Assembly: GCA_009377645.1 (NCBI GenBank) | Contig: WHTQ01000028.1 | Span: forward strand, 1-48,431 | DNA: 48,431 nt | Direction of reading: 5' to 3' | From: Micromonosporaceae bacterium | Lineage (GTDB): Bacteria > Actinomycetota > Actinomycetes > Mycobacteriales > Micromonosporaceae | Part shown: one piece after another, positions 34,021 to 41,142 of the stretch | Layout: each line of letters opens with the position of its first letter | Position numbering within the stretch: position 1 is the stretch's first letter | Translations under genes and position numbers: made by a program | The notes under the pieces: model-generated | Databases searched by the model: none | Told to the model about the DNA's origin: nothing | What the model saw: only the letters and a program-made list of their open reading frames with translations

Positions 34021-34968
34021 TCACACGTCGAGGACCAAGGTGGGGGACTGCGAGCGGGACACGCACGGGTACATGAGCTTGCCCTCGCTCCGGTCGGCCG
34101 CCGACAGCAGCGAGTCCCGGTGCTCCGGTGTCCCCTCGATCACCCGGGTCTCACAGGTGCCGCAGATCCCTTCCCGGCACGCGCTCGGGATCCAGACCCC
34201 GACCTCCTCCAGCGCGTCCACGATCCGGACCCTCGGCGGCACCCGAACCGCGGCGCCGGAGCGCTGGCACACCACCTGGAAGCCGCGCTCCGGGCCGGCC
34301 GCCTCCGAAGCCGGCCGGGGCCGGAACCGTTCCAGCCGCAGGCTGCCGGCCGGCCATCCGGCGGCGCAGCGGGCCTCCGTCCCGGCCAGCATCGGCTCCG
34401 GGCCGCAACCGTAGACCAGCGTGTCCGGCGCCGGGGTGCCCAGCAGGGCGTCCAGGTCGGGCACCCCGGACCGGTCCGCGGGCACGATCTCGACCGGGTC
34501 GCCGAACGACTCCAGCTCGGCCAGGAACGCCATCGTCGCCCGGCGCCGCCCCCCGTACACCAGCCGCCACTGCCGCCCGGCGGCCGCCACCGCCCGGACC
34601 ATCGGCAGGATCGGGGTGATCCCGATCCCGCCGGCCAGGAACAGGTAGCGCGGCGACCAGTCGAGCGGGAAGTTGTTGCGTGGCCCGCCCACCCGCACCA
34701 GCTCGCCTGGCCGGAGTCGTTCGTGGACGTACGCCGAGCCGCCCCGGCTGTCCGCGGCCAGCAGCACCGCCACCTGGTAGCGGTCGCGGTCGGCCGGGTC
34801 GCCGCACAGCGAGTACTGCCGGACCTGCCCACCCACGTGCAGGTCCACGTGCGCCCCCGGCTCCCACGGTGGCAGCTCGCGCCCGTCCGGGTCGACCAGC
34901 ACCAGCGAGAGCACCTCTTCGCACTCCCACCTGAGCTGCCCGACCCGCAGCCGGCGCTCGCCGGTCAC
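34021..34968 (-). CDS. Flavin/2Fe-2S oxidoreductase, reductase of the Rieske oxygenase
   Basis: 315 residues from the GTG at 34968, which overlaps the C-C hydrolase stop (GTGA). Residues about 1-100 are a flavin-binding barrel with QYSLCGDP. Residues about 105-215 are an NAD-binding domain with LAGGIGITPILPM and VYGCGPEPML. The C-terminus is a plant-type ferredoxin with CREGICGTC and a late cysteine in YPCVSR. This is the phthalate-dioxygenase-reductase/VanB layout. It should pass electrons from NAD(P)H to the Rieske oxygenase encoded in the same operon. Confidence 0.92.
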   Translation of the reverse strand: MTGERRLRVGQLRWECEEVLSLVLVDPDGRELPPWEPGAHVDLHVGGQVRQYSLCGDPADRDRYQVAVLLAADSRGGSAYVHERLRPGELVRVGGPRNNFPLDWSPRYLFLAGGIGITPILPMVRAVAAAGRQWRLVYGGRRRATMAFLAELESFGDPVEIVPADRSGVPDLDALLGTPAPDTLVYGCGPEPMLAGTEARCAAGWPAGSLRLERFRPRPASEAAGPERGFQVVCQRSGAAVRVPPRVRIVDALEEVGVWIPSACREGICGTCETRVIEGTPEHRDSLLSAADRSEGKLMYPCVSRSQSPTLVLDV

Positions 34969-35822
34969 GGCGGGCCTTCGCCGCGCAGGAACGCGAGGTT
35001 GAGCCGGTTGAACCGGTCCGGGTGCTCGTGCTGCGGCCAGTGCCCGCACTCGCCGAAGATCTCCAGCCGGGAGCCCGGCACCGCCGCGTGCAACCGCTGC
35101 GCCTCCGGCACGTCCCCGAACGGGTTCTGGGCGCCCCACACGATCAGCGTGGGGGCGGCGATCCGGCCGAGCTGCTCCGGGGTCAGCAGGTCCGGCCGCC
35201 GGTTCTCCATCTCCTGTAGACAGAGCAGCCGCGGCAACGCTGCCCGGAACTGCGGCCGGTGGTAGATCTCGTGCCGGATCGCGACCAGCTCGTCGCTGAC
35301 GTCCTTGGCCGGGTCGTGCATCAGCAGCTCCAGGCGCTCGCGGGTCAGCGCGATGTCGTCGCTGGTCACCGCCGCGGTGGTGCTGGTCTTGATCCGTTCC
35401 ATCACGGCCGGGTTGGCCACCGTGCCTCCCGGCGCGACCAGGGTGAGCCGTTCCACCCGGTCCGGGTGGTCGCTGGCCACCCGCGCCGCCACCCAGCCGC
35501 CGAGCGACTCACCCACCAGATGCGCCCGCTGCACCCCCACCGCGTCGAGGTAGTCGAGCAGGTGCGCCACGTACCGGCCGATCCGGTACGGGAAGTCGCC
35601 GCCGTCGGTGTAGCCGTGGCCGAGCATGTCCAGCGCGTGGCAGCTGAAGTGGCGCGCGTGTGCGGGAAGGTTGCGTACGAACGCCTCCAGGTGCCCGCTG
35701 GTGCCGTGCAGGAACACCACCGGGTCCCCGGAACCGGCCCGCAGGGTGCGGGTCCGCAGCCCGCCGGCGTTGACGAAGTCGACCCGGAACGGCAGGTCGG
35801 CGAGCTCGGTCCAGATGGTCAT
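34965..35822 (-). CDS. Alpha/beta hydrolase, meta-cleavage-product (C-C bond) hydrolase-like
   Basis: 285 residues. The nucleophile is S106 in VGESLGGW, and the histidine is H261 in GECGHWPQHEHPDRFNRL. The motif before it, VFLHGTSGH, forms the oxyanion hole. The position of the usual catalytic aspartate reads VWGAQNPFGD, with N233 and a nearby D237. Relatives (MhpC, BphD, CarC) hydrolyse 2-hydroxy-6-oxo-dienoates made by extradiol dioxygenases. The start overlaps the dioxygenase stop (ATGA), which supports sequential action. The exact substrate is unknown. Confidence 0.82.
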   Translation of the reverse strand: MTIWTELADLPFRVDFVNAGGLRTRTLRAGSGDPVVFLHGTSGHLEAFVRNLPAHARHFSCHALDMLGHGYTDGGDFPYRIGRYVAHLLDYLDAVGVQRAHLVGESLGGWVAARVASDHPDRVERLTLVAPGGTVANPAVMERIKTSTTAAVTSDDIALTRERLELLMHDPAKDVSDELVAIRHEIYHRPQFRAALPRLLCLQEMENRRPDLLTPEQLGRIAAPTLIVWGAQNPFGDVPEAQRLHAAVPGSRLEIFGECGHWPQHEHPDRFNRLNLAFLRGEGPP

Positions 35823-36784
35823 GCCAGGCCCTCCAGTTCGGACGAACGGCCGTGGTCGGGCTCGACCAGCGCCACCGCCATGCCGGTCAGCCACTCGGGG
35901 ATCGGCGCGTACGCGAGGGTGGTCCCGCGCGACGGCCCGATCGCCGCCGCCATGGTGAGCCAGGAGCGGATCTCCTGCCCGCCGTTGCCCGCCTCCGCCT
36001 CCACTCGGTCGTTGTCGTAGCCGGTGAGCTCCGCCAGCCGCCCGCCGGTCAGCAGCGCCAGGAACCGCCGGTCGAACTCCTCGTTGATGTCCGGCTCGGC
36101 GGCCCGGATGATCTCGCGCCGCCGCACCTCGTACTCCTGCCAGGAGTGTCTGCCGTGGACCCACGCCTCGACCAGGAACCGGTCGTCGTCAGAGAAGGTC
36201 GCGAACCACTTCGGCCACGGCAGCCGGTGGGACAGCCCGCCGGAGGCGATCACCGCCACCCGCTTGCCGGCGCCGTCGGAGCCGACCGCCCGCGCCAGCG
36301 CCTGCCCCAGCGCCCAGCACCGCCGCAGCGACGGCAGCGGCGGCGCGAACATGTTCAGCACCACCGGCAGGATCGGCACGTCCAGCTCCGGCAGCAGGTG
36401 CTGGAGGCTGTGGGTGATGCCGTGGTCGACCTGCAGCCGCAGCGAGAAGGCGGCGTCGAACTCCTCCCGTAGCAGCGAGCTGGTCACGTGCCGGGCCAGG
36501 TCGGTGTCGACCGGCAGCGGGCCGGCCGGGGTGCCGGCCTCCCCCGCCCCGACGCACTCCCCGACGCCGATCGTGATGGCGGGCATCAGATCCAGGAACA
36601 TGCCGCGGAAGTGGTTCGACCCGATCACGATCACCGCGTCCGGGTCGGCCGCGGCGAGCCGGTCGCGGGCGTCCGACAGCCCCTGCCGGAACCGTTGCGC
36701 CGGCTCCTGTCCGGCGACCTCGTGCCAGTGGGTGTTCATCAGGGTGCTGTGCGACGCACCCACCCCGAGCATCAGCGAGCTCAC
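35819..36784 (-). CDS. LigB-type (class III) extradiol ring-cleavage dioxygenase
   Basis: 321 residues from the GTG at 36784, with GGGAGGAACA just upstream. Expected Fe(II) ligands are H12 (GASHSTL) and H58 (GSNHF), plus a glutamate in the EPDINEEFDRR region. A catalytic histidine is seen as H186 (SGGLSHRLP). The LQVDHGITHSLQHLL stretch is typical of LigB, MhpB and 3-O-methylgallate dioxygenases. It opens a catechol-like ring next to the two hydroxyls. It is encoded between a 48-residue protein and a C-C hydrolase, with overlapping starts and stops on both sides, and upstream of the Rieske reductase. Confidence 0.88.
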   Translation of the reverse strand: MSSLMLGVGASHSTLMNTHWHEVAGQEPAQRFRQGLSDARDRLAAADPDAVIVIGSNHFRGMFLDLMPAITIGVGECVGAGEAGTPAGPLPVDTDLARHVTSSLLREEFDAAFSLRLQVDHGITHSLQHLLPELDVPILPVVLNMFAPPLPSLRRCWALGQALARAVGSDGAGKRVAVIASGGLSHRLPWPKWFATFSDDDRFLVEAWVHGRHSWQEYEVRRREIIRAAEPDINEEFDRRFLALLTGGRLAELTGYDNDRVEAEAGNGGQEIRSWLTMAAAIGPSRGTTLAYAPIPEWLTGMAVALVEPDHGRSSELEGLA

Positions 36785-36927
36785 TGTTCCTCCCTCGGCG
36801 TGTCCGGCCGCTCGGTCCGCACCACGGTTCCGGTGGTCCGCAGCAGCAGCCAGCCGAGCCACCGCCGCACCGGCGGCAGTGACCCGACCACGGCGAGGCC
36901 CACCACCACCGCTCCGCTCACCAGCAC
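36781..36927 (-). CDS. 48-residue small membrane-like protein of the ring-cleavage operon
   Basis: GTG at 36927 is preceded by GGGGAG with a six-base spacer. The frame is open for 48 codons and its TGA overlaps the GTG of the dioxygenase (GTGA), the same coupling used by the neighbouring genes. It starts 17 bases after the Rieske gene. Residues about 2-18 (LVSGAVVVGLAVVGSLP) and 24-29 are hydrophobic, with Arg/Trp between; the C-terminus is charged (ERPDTPREEQ). This suggests a small membrane or membrane-surface protein. Without it the operon would have an unexplained 160-base gap. I do not recognise a family; it could tether or stabilise the oxygenase. Confidence 0.6.
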   Translation of the reverse strand: MLVSGAVVVGLAVVGSLPPVRRWLGWLLLRTTGTVVRTERPDTPREEQ

Positions 36928-36943
36928 GCGTCGCTCCCCGCGC

Positions 36944-38143
36944 TCACTTCAGCCGGACGGCGGGCGCGGGCCGCGGCGGCTCCTGGACGGCCGGCTGGGC
37001 CTTCTCGAGCATCCGGCGCCAGGCCGTGATCGACACGTCCGGGCGGTAGAGCCGCTCCGGCGGCGCGTCGGTCACGTCGACCATCCACGCGTCCTGCCGG
37101 GTGAACTGGCCGTGGAACAGCCAGCGGATGGCGGCCAGATAGGACACCTTGAACAGCGCCGCCCGCAGCCCGGTCTCGAACCGCACCATGATCTGCACGT
37201 ACCGCACGTGGTCGGCGTCGACCGGCACGTACCACTCGTAGTGGATGAACTTCGGGTACGCGACCCGGAGCAGCCCGGGCAGCCGGATCGACACGAACCC
37301 GGGGATGTTCATCGCGTCGATGACCGGGTTGACCCGCTTCCCCTTGCCGGGCCGGTCCGGCAGCGGGGTACGCCGCCACCAGCGCTTGTTGGTCCACACC
37401 CCGAGCCCGGGATACTCCGCCTCCCAGTGCAGCTCGTCCTGCACCCGGACCAGCCACGGGCCCTCCTGCGAGACCCGGGTCCGGTTCCAGGCCGGCATCA
37501 CCTTGAACAGCCGCCACAGGGCGGTGTTGTGCAGATACTTGGCGTGCCCCTCGTCGAACCCGTTCTCGGCCGCGAACCGCCAGTTGCCGTTGCGGATGTC
37601 GCTGCGCCCGCCCATCACGAACCGGTTCTCGACCAGCTCGGCGGGGACGTCCCGCTCCACCGGCGGGACCGGCCCGTCGCCCAGGTAGACCCAGACCAGG
37701 CCGAGCCGCTGCGCCACCGGGTAGGTGCGCACCTTGAGCCGGCCGCAGATCGGCGAGTCCGGGCCGTCGGTGAGCACGGCGCACAGGTCTCCACTGTCGA
37801 GCTTGAAGGTCCATCCGTGGTAGACGCAGCTCAGCGTGCCCGGGAACTGCCGCCGTCCCAGCGACAGCGGCACCCCGCGGTGCGGGCACCGGTCGTGCAG
37901 CGCGTAGATCTGGTCGCCCTCCCGCACCAGTGCGATGTCCTCGCCGAGCAGCCGGACCGGCAGCGGCTTGCGGCCCACCCGCCCCGCCCATTGCACCGGG
38001 TACCAGTAGTTGCGCAGGCCGTGGGTGGCGCTGTGGTAGGTCGGCCAGCTCGACCAGTCCTGACCGGCGTGAGTCGGCGCCGGCCCGTCGGGTGTGTCGT
38101 GCTGCCAGGCGGGTGGCGCGGTATCGGACAGGTTCGTGGTCAT
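36944..38143 (-). CDS. Rieske non-heme iron oxygenase, terminal component (CarAa/oxoquinoline-monooxygenase-like)
   Basis: 399 residues. The Rieske 2Fe-2S site is C86-x-H88 and C106-x2-H109. The mononuclear iron ligands are H200 and H205 (FDEGHAKYLH) with D350 (TRQDAWMV), and D197 links the centres. The N-terminal HGLRNYWYPV, RLLGEDIALVR and the ENGFD motif recall carbazole 1,9a-dioxygenase CarAa and 2-oxoquinoline 8-monooxygenase (from memory of those sequences). Such alpha-only oxygenases attack N-heterocycles or diaryl compounds. No small beta subunit is present. The reductase is encoded four genes downstream. The ATG overlaps the stop of the amidohydrolase gene (ATGA). Confidence 0.88.
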   Translation of the reverse strand: MTTNLSDTAPPAWQHDTPDGPAPTHAGQDWSSWPTYHSATHGLRNYWYPVQWAGRVGRKPLPVRLLGEDIALVREGDQIYALHDRCPHRGVPLSLGRRQFPGTLSCVYHGWTFKLDSGDLCAVLTDGPDSPICGRLKVRTYPVAQRLGLVWVYLGDGPVPPVERDVPAELVENRFVMGGRSDIRNGNWRFAAENGFDEGHAKYLHNTALWRLFKVMPAWNRTRVSQEGPWLVRVQDELHWEAEYPGLGVWTNKRWWRRTPLPDRPGKGKRVNPVIDAMNIPGFVSIRLPGLLRVAYPKFIHYEWYVPVDADHVRYVQIMVRFETGLRAALFKVSYLAAIRWLFHGQFTRQDAWMVDVTDAPPERLYRPDVSITAWRRMLEKAQPAVQEPPRPAPAVRLK

Positions 38144-38823
38144 GGTCCCTCCATCCAGCCGGTAGCGTCGTCGAGCTGCACCACGTCCGCGTACTTGGCG
38201 TCCATCTCGTACAGGCTGACCGCGGCGGACAGCCGGGACCGGTCGAACACCGCCTGCTCCACCACGAAGGTGGCGAACCCGTGCGAGAAGGCGTCCACCA
38301 CCGTCGCCCGTACGCAGCCGGAGGTGGTGCATCCCGCGACCACTACGCTGTCGACCGGCAGCGAGTGCAGGTAGGTGGCGACCGGGGTATGGAAGAACGC
38401 GCTCGCCCGGGGCTTGGCCACCACCAGCTCGCCGTCCCGCGGCGCGGCGGCCGGCAGGAACTCGACCGCCCCGGGCCGGCCGCCGGCGAACTCGCCATCC
38501 AGCTCGCCCTTGACGGTCGGGCCGAGCAGCCGGGCGTCCGCCCCGAGCGGCCGCAGGTGGACCACCGGCACTCCGCCGCGCCGGGCCGCCGCCAGCAGCC
38601 GCCCGATCGCCGGCAGCGCCGCGTGCGCCGCCGGCCCGCACGCGCCCGGCCACTGCGCGACCGCGGTGGGCAGGTCCACATCGGGCGGACCCACGAAGCA
38701 GCTGACCACGTCGACCACCAGCAGCGCCGGCCGCCGGCCACGCTGCTGGCGGTGGCGGAACGAGCGGTACGCGAGCGCGTCGTCGCCCTCGAAGACCCGC
38801 TCCCACCAGCGCAGCTCGCTCAC
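38140..38823 (-). CDS. Isochorismatase-fold cysteine hydrolase (N-carbamoylsarcosine/maleamate amidase-like)
   Basis: 227 residues from the GTG at 38823, which overlaps the M20-like gene's stop (GTGA). The catalytic triad is D38 (LLVVDVV), K137 (VVAKPRASAFFHT) and C170 (GCTTSGCVRATVVDA). The TTSGCVRAT motif and the KxxASAFxxT loop match N-carbamoylsarcosine amidase and maleamate amidase rather than isochorismatase proper. It should hydrolyse a small amide or carbamoyl compound and release ammonia. In a nitrogen-heterocycle pathway this would be the step that frees the ring nitrogen (inference). Confidence 0.87.
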   Translation of the reverse strand: MSELRWWERVFEGDDALAYRSFRHRQQRGRRPALLVVDVVSCFVGPPDVDLPTAVAQWPGACGPAAHAALPAIGRLLAAARRGGVPVVHLRPLGADARLLGPTVKGELDGEFAGGRPGAVEFLPAAAPRDGELVVAKPRASAFFHTPVATYLHSLPVDSVVVAGCTTSGCVRATVVDAFSHGFATFVVEQAVFDRSRLSAAVSLYEMDAKYADVVQLDDATGWMEGP

Positions 38824-40169
38824 CCGCAGACCTCCTCGCGCGGGCGGGTGAGCGCGTCGACGGTGGCGGCGACCAGCAGCCGGGTCAGCCGCACCAGGTT
38901 CGGCACTGACGCCGCGTTCATCCCCATCGGAAAGTCGACCTCCGCGCCGTCCGGGTCGGCCACCCGCGGCATCCCGATCCGGGCGGTCGGGATGCCCCGG
39001 TTGCGCAGGATGTTGCCGTCGGTGGCGCCGCTGGTGGTCCGGGCGGCCTCGTCCAGCTCGTGCTGGGCGCCGGTGACCTGCTCCCAGGCGCGGATGCAGG
39101 ACTGGACGATCCACGCGTCCGGCGGCGTGGCACTGCCCGGGATGGACAGGGTCAGCTCGCAGCTGGACTCGATCCCGAGCCGCTGGCTCGCCTCGGCCAC
39201 CGCGGCGGCGAACTCCCGGTGCGCCTGCACCGGGCGGGTGCGGGGGCTGATCCGCAGGTCCACAGTGAACTCGCACACCGCCGGGCAGATCGCCGCCGTC
39301 CGCTGCCAGCCGCCGCGCACCGAGGCCACGTGGCCCTGCGGGGCGACCAGCCCGGAGGTGTGGCGGGCGGTGTACTCCGGGAACCACCGCTCCAGCTCCC
39401 CGATCAGCCGGGCGGCGTCGACCACCGGGTTCCGGTAGGGCAGTCGCTGCCGGCTGCCGACGTAGTTGTACGTGCCGAAGACCCGGACCGTGAACCAGCA
39501 CAGGCCCACTTCCTCCCAGGACACCGACCAGCCGGGCTTGGCGAGGATCGCGTGGTCGGCCTGCACGCCCTGCTCCAGCAGGAACGAGCAGCCGTTGCCC
39601 TGCCCGGAGTTGGCCCGGTCCACGTACCCGTCGCGCCGGTTGGTCGGCATCCCACCGGCGCCCAGCCCCACCAGCAGCGACCCGCGCAGCGGGAGGCCGG
39701 CGGCGGCGACCGCCTCCGCCGCGGCGACCACGCAGGCGGCGTGCCCCTTCGGGTTGCTCGCTCCCAGGCCCACCACCCGGTCGCCCTGGAGCACCCCTTC
39801 CGGGCGCAGGTCCGGCCGCAGCCGGGGGCCGACCTGCGGCACGTCCTCCGCCTCGGTGCCGACCGTGAGCGTGTCGATCGGGGCGTAGAGCAGCAGGTCG
39901 GCGCCGGTCCCGTCGCCGGCCAGCCGGCCGACCGCGTTGCCCTGACGGGCGTCGATCTCCTGGTACGCCGCGGCCAGCCCGGCGCCGGCGAGCCGGCGGG
40001 TGAGGAGCTCGGCCAGCGCCCGTTCGTCGCCGGTCGGGCTGGGGATCGAGACCATCGCCAGCAGCAGGTCCCGCAGCCGGGTCTGGTCGATCTGGCCCCA
40101 GGCCCGCTGGGTCGCCGCGGTGGGGCGGGGCGGCGCCCCGCCGGGAGCGGATCGGCGGCTCATGCGCAC
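38820..40169 (-). CDS. M20-family-like protein lacking canonical metal ligands
   Basis: 449 residues with M20 topology (SIPSPTGDERALAELLTRRL start, lid-type middle domain, TSGATDGNILRNRGIPTARIG in parts near the end). The HxD motif reads APIDT (97-99), the bridging aspartate is N139 (GASNPKG), and the DEE segment is replaced by GAGGMPT. Metal-dependent peptidase activity is therefore doubtful; binding, regulatory or novel catalytic roles are open. It is the first gene of the long leftward operon. An ATG two codons inside (40163) is an alternative start; neither has a clear ribosome-binding site. It is a distant paralogue of the 20630-21907 protein. Confidence 0.72.
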   Translation of the reverse strand: MRMSRRSAPGGAPPRPTAATQRAWGQIDQTRLRDLLLAMVSIPSPTGDERALAELLTRRLAGAGLAAAYQEIDARQGNAVGRLAGDGTGADLLLYAPIDTLTVGTEAEDVPQVGPRLRPDLRPEGVLQGDRVVGLGASNPKGHAACVVAAAEAVAAAGLPLRGSLLVGLGAGGMPTNRRDGYVDRANSGQGNGCSFLLEQGVQADHAILAKPGWSVSWEEVGLCWFTVRVFGTYNYVGSRQRLPYRNPVVDAARLIGELERWFPEYTARHTSGLVAPQGHVASVRGGWQRTAAICPAVCEFTVDLRISPRTRPVQAHREFAAAVAEASQRLGIESSCELTLSIPGSATPPDAWIVQSCIRAWEQVTGAQHELDEAARTTSGATDGNILRNRGIPTARIGMPRVADPDGAEVDFPMGMNAASVPNLVRLTRLLVAATVDALTRPREEVCG

Positions 40170-40269
40170 AGCGTGCGGCGGGTGCCCCGGAGTTGGCTAC
40201 CGCGCCATCCCGTTCAGCGGACCGCCCTGGCCCGGTGGCCCACCCTGCGCGATTACGATGTCGGTTACC

Positions 40270-40295
40270 CGCAGCGTCACCGGACCGTCGCTGCG
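40270..40295. promoter_or_regulatory. Dyad in the divergent region between the long operon and the hydrolase-iclR pair
   Basis: CGCAGCG (40270-40276) and CGCTGCG (40289-40295) are perfect inverted arms separated by 12 bases. They lie in the 158-base gap between the leftward M20-like gene and the rightward hydrolase gene. A regulator encoded by the downstream iclR gene is the natural candidate to bind here. No convincing -35/-10 pair could be assigned. Confidence 0.35.
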
Positions 40296-40327
40296 CAGTG
40301 AGAACGCGGCGAGAGTGAGGTCTCCGG

Positions 40328-41125
40328 ATGATCGACCCGGCGTTCACGCCCCACTATGCCCGCACCCGGGACGGGCTGGTGCACTACGTGGAGCTGGGCG
40401 CGGGCGACCCGCTGGTCCTGCTCCACCAGACCCCCCGGTCCTGGGACGAGTTCCGCGAGCTGATGCCGCTGCTGGCCGACCGGCACCGGGTGATCGCCCC
40501 GGACCTGATCGGGTTCGGCGCCTCCGAGCGGATCGCCGACCACTCGATCGAGCGGTACGCGGGCTCGGTGGTGGCGCTGCTGGACGCGCTCGACCTCCCC
40601 CAGGTGGACCTGCTCGGGCACCAGATGGGCGGGATCGTGGCCGTCGAGGTGTCCGCCCGGGTTCCCGAGCGGGTCCGGCGGATGGTGCTGTCCGGCACCC
40701 CGTACGTGGACGAGGCGTTCCGCCGGCGGCGGCCGGGCATGCACCCGCTCAGCCTGGTCGAGCTGCAGGACGACGGCCGGCACCTGACCGAGATCTGGGT
40801 CCGGCGCAGCGGCTTCTACCCACCGGCCCGGCCGGACCTGCTGGACCGGTACGTGCGGGACGTGCTGCTGCAGGAGGACCAGGCCGAGGAGGGCCACCGG
40901 GCGATCAGCGGCTACCGGATGGAGGGCCGCACCACCTACCGCGGACCGCTGCTGTGCCTGGGCGCCACGGCGGACCCGGTCGCGTTCCCGGAGGTGCCCC
41001 GGTTGGTCGAGCAGTTCCCGCAGAGCCGGCTGGAGATCGTGCAAGGGGGGATGGTGCCGCTGATGGAGCACATGCCCGAGGAGGTGGCTGCGATCGTCAC
41101 GAAGTTCTTCGACGAGCAGGCGTAG
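40328..41125 (+). CDS. Alpha/beta-hydrolase-fold protein with missing catalytic Ser and His
   Basis: 265 residues with a clear alpha/beta hydrolase fold: LVLLHQTPRSWDEF, APDLIGFGASE and LDALDLPQVDLLG. The nucleophile elbow reads G97-H-Q-M-G101 instead of GxSxG, and codon CAG confirms glutamine Q99. The catalytic histidine position reads GGMVPLMEH (M242). Only the acid region (ATADPVAF, D216) remains. It is probably not a classical hydrolase; a ligand-binding sensor, a cofactor-free oxygenase-like or lyase role, or an inactive scaffold are possibilities. The ATG has GAGG seven bases upstream. An IclR gene follows 17 bases later on the same strand. Confidence 0.85.
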   Translation: MIDPAFTPHYARTRDGLVHYVELGAGDPLVLLHQTPRSWDEFRELMPLLADRHRVIAPDLIGFGASERIADHSIERYAGSVVALLDALDLPQVDLLGHQMGGIVAVEVSARVPERVRRMVLSGTPYVDEAFRRRRPGMHPLSLVELQDDGRHLTEIWVRRSGFYPPARPDLLDRYVRDVLLQEDQAEEGHRAISGYRMEGRTTYRGPLLCLGATADPVAFPEVPRLVEQFPQSRLEIVQGGMVPLMEHMPEEVAAIVTKFFDEQA

Positions 41126-41142
41126 GGCGGGCCACCCGAGGC

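Noticed and set aside
38824-40347. N-terminal extension of the cysteine hydrolase to 735 residues
   Set aside because: The extension is antisense-like, Arg/Gly/Pro-rich shadow of the M20-like gene; family similarity begins after the GTG at 38823.
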